The notes below the pieces were generated by a model. That model had not been told where the DNA came from and made no database searches. It saw only the letters and a program-made list of their open reading frames with translations. Made by a program: the position numbers and the translations under genes. From assembly GCA_902826035.1 (NCBI GenBank), contig CADEDG010000010.1:1-45425 (forward strand): 45,425 bases of DNA, in the 5' to 3' direction. Of this stretch, positions 24,876 to 30,902 are shown piece by piece; within the stretch, counting starts at the first letter, position 1, and each line of letters starts with the position of its first letter. Source of the DNA: an uncultured Alphaproteobacteria bacterium. GTDB taxonomy: Bacteria; Pseudomonadota; Alphaproteobacteria; Caulobacterales; Aquidulcibacteraceae.

Positions 24876-26815
24876 TTTTCTTCCCCTCGTTGCTTAGAAT
24901 TGTTCCCCGAAAACGCATGCGGATAGTTTTCCGCGATCGGCCCGAGCGCTTTTTTGAGTGACCCCAGCCACGGCTCGTAATGGCGCCAATGGTCCACCGC
25001 ATCGCTGTAGAGCGGTTGGCGCACCTGCTCTGAACTCGCGGTGCGAACCGCGCGTTTGGTGGCGTGGAAATCGAGGCACGCCGCCTCGAACGGCAGTTCG
25101 CAATAATCGAGCAGGCGGCGAATTTCCGTTTCCGGATTGGCCACCATGGCTTCGTAATGCACACGGTGGATCCGCTCAGGGAGCGCGCGCTCGAAATGAT
25201 CCATCACCGCGATATAATCGGCATAGTAGCGCCCGAGATCGTCGAGATCGTAGCTGTAACCCTGGCCGCGGGCGAAATGCTGTTTGAACGCCGAGAAGCA
25301 ATTGCCGATCGGGTGGCGGCGCGCGTCAATGATCTTGGCGTTGGGCAGGATCACGCTGATGAGCCCCAGATGCTGAAAATTATTCGGCATCTTGTCGATG
25401 AAGAAGGGCCGGTCTGTTTTACGCTGCACTTTGGTGCTAGCGAGGTATTGCGCGCCGAGCGCACGCAAGTGTTCGCTCGACATGGCCGCGATTGCGTCGG
25501 GATAGGCGCCGCCGCGCAATCTGCCACCGCCAATGGATTTGGCGATCATCATGATGTCGGGCAATTCCATTGTGCCTTCCACTCGGGAATGGCTGGAGAG
25601 GATTTGCTCGATCAAAGTCGAACCGGCGCGGGGCAGGCCGACAATGAAGATCGGGTCGCGATCGGGCGCGCCTTGCCCGGAGCGCGAGGCCAAGAATTGC
25701 GGCGAGAACACTTGCCGCTGCTGATGCATGGCCGCTGTAGTGTCGTCTGCGTCGTAGTGCAGGCCCAGCCGCCGCAGACGGGCGCCATCCATATAATGTT
25801 CGAAAGCGCGCGCGAATTCGCAGCGATCCTCGTAGGCTTTGCCCAGCGTGTAATGGAAATGGTAGCGATCCTCCTCGGAAAGCTCCGTGCGACCGAGTTG
25901 GGCGTGCATGGCCGCTACCGCGTCGTCGTCGAAGCGATAGGTCTTCATGTTGGCGAGGCTCCAATAGGCCTCGCCAAAATGCGGCGCGAGTTCGATGCAC
26001 TTAAGATACGCCACCACGCCCTCGTCTTGACGGCCAGCGGTTTTGGCGGCGTGGCCGAGATTGAGCCAAGAACGGGCGTTGCGCGGGTTTTTTTCCAACA
26101 ATTGCCGATAAAGCGCGATGGCGGCTTCGTATTCGCCAATCCGCGTCAGCGCCGCTGCTTTGAGGAAGCGATAAGCGGGATTGTCCCCATCGCGCTCAAG
26201 CAGCAGATCGATTTGCGCCAGCGCCTCCACCGCCTTGCTCTGGCGATTGAGCACGATCGCATAATTGTGCCGCGCGGCGGTGAAGCTCGGCGCCAATTCC
26301 AACGCGCGCTGCAGTAGTTTTTCGGAATCTTCGTAGCGTCCCAAGCGCGCGCCGACTTCGGCGAACATGCGTATGGCGGCGACGTCGGTTGGTTTTGCGT
26401 ACAGGTGTGCGCGCAGCAAACGTTCGGCGATGGCGAGCTTGCCCTCGCACAGCGCCAGCGCCGCCTCCATCAGTTTCGGATCGCTGACCGAAGCGCGGAT
26501 CGCGTGTGCGTATGCCTCGTCCGCGCCTTGGGCGTCCTCAAGCAGCGTCAATTGATCGCCAAGCGCGCGCCATGCCTCGCTCGACCCGGGCTCGCTCTGA
26601 GCTGCCAGCCGCAGTGCTTCGGCAGCCTCTTGATGGCGGCCCATGCGTGCGCGCGCCAACCCCAAGGTGAGCGTGGCTTTCGAATGGTTAGGAGCGACCT
26701 TGAGGATTTCCAGCGCCTGTTCTTCGGCCAGAGTGGGATCGGACCTCAGCAGGAGCGAGGCCTGGGCCAGAGCGGCCGAAATCGTGCCAACGGGTTCAGC
26801 AAGCGTTGTCGCCAC
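24872..26815 (-). CDS. TPR-repeat sulfotransferase family protein
   Basis: The protein has 647 residues from the GTG at 26815, preceded by GAGGGG; a TTG at 26827 is possible. The N-terminal half (about 1-330) is a stack of tetratricopeptide repeats. The C-terminal half (about 385-630) is a sulfotransferase domain: IFIVGLPRAGSTLIEQILSS is the PAPS 5'-phosphosulfate loop, and RRHPIGNCFSAFKQHFA is the 3'-phosphate site. A helical segment with FFIDKMPNNFQHLGLI lies between them. There is no signal peptide, so it is cytosolic. The acceptor is unknown. TPR-sulfotransferases are frequently found next to TonB receptors in related bacteria. Here the pair is translationally coupled, with the sulfotransferase first. 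Confidence 0.9.
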   Translation of the reverse strand: MATTLAEPVGTISAALAQASLLLRSDPTLAEEQALEILKVAPNHSKATLTLGLARARMGRHQEAAEALRLAAQSEPGSSEAWRALGDQLTLLEDAQGADEAYAHAIRASVSDPKLMEAALALCEGKLAIAERLLRAHLYAKPTDVAAIRMFAEVGARLGRYEDSEKLLQRALELAPSFTAARHNYAIVLNRQSKAVEALAQIDLLLERDGDNPAYRFLKAAALTRIGEYEAAIALYRQLLEKNPRNARSWLNLGHAAKTAGRQDEGVVAYLKCIELAPHFGEAYWSLANMKTYRFDDDAVAAMHAQLGRTELSEEDRYHFHYTLGKAYEDRCEFARAFEHYMDGARLRRLGLHYDADDTTAAMHQQRQVFSPQFLASRSGQGAPDRDPIFIVGLPRAGSTLIEQILSSHSRVEGTMELPDIMMIAKSIGGGRLRGGAYPDAIAAMSSEHLRALGAQYLASTKVQRKTDRPFFIDKMPNNFQHLGLISVILPNAKIIDARRHPIGNCFSAFKQHFARGQGYSYDLDDLGRYYADYIAVMDHFERALPERIHRVHYEAMVANPETEIRRLLDYCELPFEAACLDFHATKRAVRTASSEQVRQPLYSDAVDHWRHYEPWLGSLKKALGPIAENYPHAFSGNNSKQRGEEK

Positions 26816-26942
26816 TACACCCCTCAATTTTCCCTGCTGTCACAGAGGACTGCACCGATGCCAATGTCAACGTCGGCGGGGCCGCAGGGCGTTAGCGCTG
26901 CTGGGAGTGTGTTGTTTTCGCGGCGGTGGCTTTGAGGTAAAA

Positions 26943-27018
26943 TGGTACCGCCTGTTGGGCTCGAACCAACGACACCCGGCTCCACAAGCCGATGCTCTAC
27001 CAACTGAGCTAAGGCGGC
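26943..27018 (-). tRNA. tRNA-His (GTG)
   Basis: A 76-base cloverleaf with encoded CCA. The acceptor stem is GCCGCCT/AGGCGGT, the D arm is GCTC-AGTTGGTA-GAGC, the anticodon stem/loop is TCGGC-TTGTGGA-GCCGG (anticodon GTG) and the T arm is GTTGG-TTCGAGC-CCAAC. There is no G at position -1 (the base is T); the first pair is G1:U72 and the discriminator is A73. This is the unusual tRNA-His type described for a group of alphaproteobacteria with a matching histidyl-tRNA synthetase. Confidence 0.97.
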
Positions 27019-27203
27019 ACATCAGGCCCGGCAAAGCCGGGGAGCGATACCTAGCGCCGCACCTTGGGGGAAGCAAGGCGGCGGCCGGGGGGGGCGGGGC
27101 AGAACCTGGGTTTGGGCGCCTGAGGAGCGACTGACGGGAAAGGGGCTCAGCGCTGTCGTCCCCGCTAGAGCGTCATCAGGCGGGAGATCGCCGGGAACGG
27201 ACG

Positions 27204-27695
27204 TTAGCGAGGTGGCGCTGGAACGTCGTGTAGGCGCATCCTCTGGCCTTCGAGCCAAACGAGGTGGCGCTGATAACCTGCTTTGCGCTTCGGCGAAGCG
27301 TCGCGCCATCCCGCCTCGCATCGCGCGATTTTTTCGTTCAGTTCTTCGAGCGAAAGCTTTTGGACCTCATCTTCAAGACGAACGCCCAAGCTGCGGCGCG
27401 ACCATGGCCACCAACACAAGGCGATCAGCAATCCGAGCCCAACGGCAACAAAGCCACCAGCAGCCGCGAGCCCAACGCCAAGCAAAAGTCGCTGTCCGAG
27501 GACCAACGGTGGGGTTTCACCTAGCTGCGAGAAAATCGACACGATCGCGGGCAACAACATAAAGCAGGCGAGAAATGCCGCCGCTCCAAGAATGACGCGA
27601 ACCGTGGCACTGACCGAAAGATTCCACTCTGGAGGGACCGGAACGGCGTCTCCATTTCGGCCTACCGCGTGCTGAAAATCGGTAATCCTGATCAC
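27204..27695 (-). CDS. membrane protein of unknown function with two helices and a coiled-coil tail
   Basis: The protein has 163 residues from the GTG at 27695 (GGAG 10 bases upstream). Two hydrophobic segments, about 31-54 (VRVILGAAAFLACFMLLPAI onward) and about 70-94 (LLLGVGLAAAGGFVAVGLGL onward), are followed by a charged cytosolic tail (LEDEVQKLSLEELNEKIARC) of helical, coiled-coil character. No family is recognised. It lies between tRNA-His and the M48 peptidase on the same strand. Confidence 0.6.
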   Translation of the reverse strand: MIRITDFQHAVGRNGDAVPVPPEWNLSVSATVRVILGAAAFLACFMLLPAIVSIFSQLGETPPLVLGQRLLLGVGLAAAGGFVAVGLGLLIALCWWPWSRRSLGVRLEDEVQKLSLEELNEKIARCEAGWRDASPKRKAGYQRHLVWLEGQRMRLHDVPAPPR

Positions 27696-27880
27696 TCACC
27701 GGTTCTCCATGGCCAGCGCGAACCTGGCAAGCGACGGTGATGACGCGAGGGTCCGCTTAGGGCCAATCCAGCCCTCTCAGACAAATCGTGACGAACGGCC
27801 GGCACGCTTCAAAGCTTCGCCTCGGCGGCGGGGACAATCTCCCCCGCCGTGCCGTATTCCCGGGCCATACCCCCCCCCGG

Positions 27881-28690
27881 TTACGCCGGCCCCCAGCCCT
27901 GCTGGTTGATATACGCCCGCAGGCGCTCGACGCGATTTGCCGGATCGGGGTGGGTGGAGAGGAATTCTGGCGGGCGCGAGCCGCTGCCCGACGACATTGC
28001 GGTCCAAAACGGAATGGCCTGGCGCACATCGAACTGGGCGGCGTGGGCGTAATTGATGCCGAGGATATCGGCTTCGCTTTCCTGCTCGCGCGAGAACGGC
28101 AGGCTCAATCCTACTTGTGCACCCATACCAAGTGCTGCCGTGGCGATGCGGCTATTGATCTGCGCGCCCGCCACTTGCAGCGCGGTTTGCGTCACCATTT
28201 CACGTGAGTAGCGCTCAGCGGCGTGGCGGCCGATGACGTGGCCGGTCTCGTGCCCGAGCACCACCGCCATCCAATCCTCGACCTGGCACATCTCGTAGAG
28301 CCCGCGATAGAAGCCGACCTTATTTCCGGGGAGTACGAACGCGTTCTTGTCGGGCGTGTCGAACAGGCGGAATTCCCAGGGCTGACCGCCGCGGCCAGCG
28401 GCGTTGACGATGCGTGTGCCGACGCGCTCGAGCCGTTGCTGGGCGGCGCGATTGTTCCAGGTCGGCGTCTGGCTGGTTTGTTGCGCCCAGGCCTGGAGAG
28501 CGGCCTGCTGCAATTGCGCTTCGTCGATCAGGATCAGTTGCTCACGGCCGGTCTCAGGATTGACCGAATTGGCGCAAGCCGGCAGCGCCAAAGCCGCCGC
28601 CCCGCCCGCGAAAGCGCGCATCAGATCGCGCCGCTGCCAGCCGGTTTTCTGAATTCCACCAAGTGCTTCCGCGTCGCAAATCCCGCACAT
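27881..28690 (-). CDS. M48-family metallopeptidase, exported lipoprotein-like
   Basis: The protein has 269 residues from the ATG at 28690, with AGGAGA 7 bases before it. The zinc-protease motif HETGH is in VVLGHETGHVIGRHAAERYS, and the downstream glutamate ligand is in REQESEADILGINYAHAA, as in the M48 BepA/LoiP-type periplasmic peptidases that process outer-membrane proteins. A signal region QRRDLMRAFAGGAAALALPA ends in a lipobox Cys (LPAC); the paired Arg suggests Tat export. It is preceded by an unusual N-terminal MCGICDAEALGG. The C-terminus is PPEFLSTHPDPANRVERLRA, typical for the family. Confidence 0.93.
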   Translation of the reverse strand: MCGICDAEALGGIQKTGWQRRDLMRAFAGGAAALALPACANSVNPETGREQLILIDEAQLQQAALQAWAQQTSQTPTWNNRAAQQRLERVGTRIVNAAGRGGQPWEFRLFDTPDKNAFVLPGNKVGFYRGLYEMCQVEDWMAVVLGHETGHVIGRHAAERYSREMVTQTALQVAGAQINSRIATAALGMGAQVGLSLPFSREQESEADILGINYAHAAQFDVRQAIPFWTAMSSGSGSRPPEFLSTHPDPANRVERLRAYINQQGWGPA

Positions 28691-28867
28691 CGCTGTTCTC
28701 CTGAGCTTCCGCTGCCTTGACCTCGCCCCTCTGGTTAACACGAAAGCGCCCGGCCAATCCACGCCCGTGTGCGTGGCGGCGGCGCTTGTAGTCCCACCGC
28801 GCCGTGGACAGGCGCACGCCCCGCCGCTATAGACGCCGCTCCGCGCGCCGGCCATGTCGGCGCGAGG

Positions 28868-28944
28868 CGCCTGGGTAGCTCAGTTGGTAGAGCAGCGGAT
28901 TGAAAATCCGCGTGTCGCTGGTTCGATTCCGGCCCCAGGCACCA
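28868..28944 (+). tRNA. tRNA-Phe (GAA), integration site
   Basis: Acceptor stem GCCTGGG/CCCAGGC, D arm GCTC-AGTTGGTA-GAGC, anticodon arm GCGGA-TTGAAAA-TCCGC (anticodon GAA), discriminator A and encoded CCA. The T arm reads GCTGG-GTTCGATT-CCGGC, one G more than the canonical seven-base loop, so the gene is 77 bases. Its 3' end (28930-28944) is repeated at 30856-30870 and marks the left end of a small integrated island. Confidence 0.93.
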
Positions 28945-28947
28945 TTC
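28930..28947 (+). repeat. attachment site, left (tRNA-Phe 3' end)
   Basis: CGGCCCCAGGCACCATTC, the 3' end of tRNA-Phe plus three bases. It is identical over 18 bases to 30856-30873; the flanking bases differ on both sides (C versus A before, C versus T after). Confidence 0.9.
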
Positions 28948-29004
28948 CCTCTGATTTTTCAGAGAAAAATTGCGAAACTTGTCAAGTAATCGCTCAGGCC
29001 GTGC

Positions 29005-29026
29005 TTCGGGTCTAATTCGGGTCTAA
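29005..29026 (+). repeat. 11-base tandem repeat near the left attachment site
   Basis: TTCGGGTCTAA occurs twice without spacer, 58 bases inside the left attachment site. The position and form fit integrase arm-type binding sites, but the binding protein is absent. Confidence 0.7.
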
Positions 29027-29077
29027 AATCGATCCCTACTAGGGTGAGTTCGGCAGCGAACGACCGCGATAGTTTGC

Positions 29078-29824
29078 ATGGTCGATGCGTTGATGACCGA
29101 GCATCCGAAACCACTGCTGTTGAAGATAACGCCACCCGTCGGCGTGGGCGTGATCTGCTTGGCGTTGCTGTTGCTGGCTGCGGCGGCAAATCATGGTTGG
29201 ATTAGTTCTTCCGCCGACGGCGAAATCATCACCACGACGCCTCGTACAAGCGTGAACGTATTGGACTGGATTGAAGCCCATCCTGGTCTTGCGGGCTGGG
29301 TGCAGGCCATTGGCACCATCGCCGCCATCGTGTTCGCCGTGGCGTTGCCGATGATACAAAGACGGGCCGCTGAGCGTGCCGCCAGCATCGCCGCACGCTC
29401 GCCGGTGACACGAGCATTGATTGCCGGGACCGAAGCCGCCAACCACGTCCGCCCGACTGGCCCCGTGCCGCGCCAGCCGCTGCAAAGGATCAGCGAAAGC
29501 TTGCGTCAGGCCGAACAGGGCCTCGAAGACTTTCCCATCCATATGCTCAGCCCCAAGGCGGCATTGGCGTTCCAGGCCATGCGTGACGCCTTCCGCATGC
29601 TGGTCAACGGATACAACGACCCAATAATGTTTCGGCTCGGCATCTTTTATTTGAGGGTCGAATTCCTGGATCGCGTCGCACAAGTTCGGCGCCACGCCCA
29701 TGAAGCCGTCGAGGACACCGCCGCCGCTGGCCTCGGGCTCGCCCGGACGAGAATGATGCAAGAGGTCGCCGCCCTGGAAGCCAGCGGCGAGCCACCCGAC
29801 CAGCACGGATTGGGCGGACGTTGA
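29078..29824 (+). CDS. island membrane protein of unknown function
   Basis: The protein has 248 residues (233 or more if an internal ATG at 29093 is used; neither has a strong ribosome binding site). Hydrophobic segment 1 covers about 20-36 (VGVGVICLALLLLAAAA) and segment 2 about 73-93 (GWVQAIGTIAAIVFAVALPM). A short periplasmic loop lies between them, and about 150 cytosolic, mainly helical residues follow (with QPLQRISESLRQAEQGLEDF and RDAFRMLVNGYNDPIMF). The GWVQAIGTIAAI-type helix recurs in small membrane proteins of phages and islands, from memory. Function is unknown; a membrane effector or sensor role is speculation. Confidence 0.65.
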   Translation: MVDALMTEHPKPLLLKITPPVGVGVICLALLLLAAAANHGWISSSADGEIITTTPRTSVNVLDWIEAHPGLAGWVQAIGTIAAIVFAVALPMIQRRAAERAASIAARSPVTRALIAGTEAANHVRPTGPVPRQPLQRISESLRQAEQGLEDFPIHMLSPKAALAFQAMRDAFRMLVNGYNDPIMFRLGIFYLRVEFLDRVAQVRRHAHEAVEDTAAAGLGLARTRMMQEVAALEASGEPPDQHGLGGR

Positions 29825-29926
29825 ACGGCGACAGGCACGCGGCGCAGGGCCGATCCCAGGCCCATACCGGCACCGTTTTGGACGCCTTCGTGCAATACGA
29901 CTAGGCTGGTGCCGCGTGAGGAAACC

Positions 29927-30454
29927 ATGGCCGTGTGGCATTTCAAATTCGGTCTAATTCCAACCGAAGGACTGAAGCGGGTTTTTGGCACTGCCGATGT
30001 AACGGTCATTCCCGAGTGGGTTGTTCAGCCCGATGGACCAAAATACTTGGAGCCAGAGGCGCTAGAGAGTTTACCGAACTATTGGACCGATCCGGCGAAG
30101 CTTCGCCAGATTGCGATGACAGTTTCATCCTTCATGCCCGAGATGAAATCTTGGAGTGCGGACGCTAGGATGTTCGGCAACGATGAAGATGAACGTGTCG
30201 AAGTTTGGGACGACGATGTGCGCTGCCGTATTGATCTCAGAGAAGTCGATTTCGACCTCTTAGATCAACTTCTCGCTCTGGCTCACCGCTTCGATTGTAA
30301 AATAGTGGTATCTGGCACGGGTGCCGTAGCCGCCCCAGATATCGCGTCATTGAAGCCGCATGTGGAAGCATCGAACGCATACAAGTTTTGTGTCGATCCG
30401 GCTGGGTTTTTGACATCACTGAAAGAGCCGCCCGGCGACGGCGGCAAATCTTGA
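29927..30454 (+). CDS. island acidic soluble protein of unknown function
   Basis: The protein has 175 residues from the ATG at 29927, with TGAGGAA 4-10 bases upstream. It has no signal or membrane segment. It is acidic (NDEDERVEVWDDD near 90, then DLREVDFDLLDQLLALAHRF), with an N-terminal AVWHFKFGLIPTEGLKRVFG and a C-terminal cysteine-containing NAYKFCVDPAGFL. Lower GC and codon use unlike its neighbours suggest transfer. Its size and acidity resemble immunity-type proteins, but no family is recognised. It is followed after 2 bases by the LysM-like ORF. Confidence 0.7.
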   Translation: MAVWHFKFGLIPTEGLKRVFGTADVTVIPEWVVQPDGPKYLEPEALESLPNYWTDPAKLRQIAMTVSSFMPEMKSWSADARMFGNDEDERVEVWDDDVRCRIDLREVDFDLLDQLLALAHRFDCKIVVSGTGAVAAPDIASLKPHVEASNAYKFCVDPAGFLTSLKEPPGDGGKS

Positions 30455-30456
30455 TC

Positions 30457-30762
30457 ATGAAGTCCCGTCTTCTGGACCCAACGACGGTCGCGCCGGTGAT
30501 GCCTTCGACTCCAACAAACGAGACGCCTCCCACAACGGCTCCGCCGCAACCGTGGACTTACGTCGTGCGGCAGGGCGATTCCTGCATGGGTCTTGGTGAG
30601 CGTGTTCACCCCAATGACGCGCCAGCCGCGCTAGCGGTGTGCATCGCACTACAGAGCACCAACCCCGGCGTCACACTCCGCCCGCTTCGGAGTGACATCG
30701 ACCCAGGCGACGAACTCACAATCCCTGCGGAAATCGCTCGAGCGTCGTTGGAAACGGACTGA
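30457..30762 (+). CDS. island small protein with LysM-like domain
   Basis: The protein has 101 residues from the ATG at 30457, 2 bases after the previous stop. A Pro/Thr-rich N-terminal part (about 8-32) precedes TYVVRQGDSCMGLGERVHPN, then STNPGV and DIDPGDELTIP (34-90). That follows the LysM outline (YxVxxGDxxxxI...NP...L.PGxxLxIP). LysM binds peptidoglycan, and similar short LysM proteins occur as phage tail components. There is no signal peptide. Co-translation with the acidic protein is likely. Confidence 0.65.
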   Translation: MKSRLLDPTTVAPVMPSTPTNETPPTTAPPQPWTYVVRQGDSCMGLGERVHPNDAPAALAVCIALQSTNPGVTLRPLRSDIDPGDELTIPAEIARASLETD

Positions 30763-30777
30763 AGCGAGGGTTTGTTG

Positions 30778-30816
30778 GATTTGTTAGTACCTGCCGATGC
30801 CAACAAATCCGGCCAA
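30778..30816. repeat. inverted repeat near the right attachment site
   Basis: GGATTTGTT and AACAAATCC form a 9-base inverted repeat with 16 bases between, about 50 bases inside the right attachment site. It may be an integrase or excisionase site, or a terminator for the cargo genes. Confidence 0.5.
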
Positions 30817-30855
30817 CGCCTTGTCCGGTAAGGGTTTGCCGGAAACTCAAAAAGA

Positions 30856-30873
30856 CGGCCCCAGGCACCATTC
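30856..30873 (+). repeat. attachment site, right
   Basis: Identical copy of CGGCCCCAGGCACCATTC from the tRNA-Phe end. It lies 30 bases before the stop codon of the convergent AsmA gene, so the insertion fell in the original tRNA-Phe/asmA gap. Confidence 0.9.
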
Positions 30874-30902
30874 TTCGCCTTCTGGTGGCTGGCGCCACGC
30901 CC

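Larger units (their letters stand above)
28930..30873. mobile_element. 1.9-kb genomic mini-island integrated at tRNA-Phe
   Basis: The segment is bounded by an 18-base perfect direct repeat of the tRNA-Phe 3' end, the usual product of tyrosine-integrase insertion. It carries three ORFs that I do not recognise (29078, 29927, 30457), all on the plus strand. There is no integrase, excisionase or replication gene, so it is either a deletion remnant or mobilised in trans. The sequence between about 29900 and 30500 is visibly less GC-rich than the flanks (roughly 50-55% by eye). An 11-base tandem repeat lies near the left end and an inverted repeat near the right end, placed where integrase arm sites are expected. 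Confidence 0.8.

Noticed and set aside
28959..29189. Minus-strand ORF at the left island end as an integrase C-terminus
   Set aside because: Only 76 codons, with low-complexity Arg/Ser/Pro composition and no R-H-R-Y motif residues.
28868..30873. Insertion sequence in the tRNA-Phe region
   Set aside because: No transposase ORF or terminal inverted repeats. The direct repeat is the tRNA 3' end itself, which fits integrase-mediated insertion.
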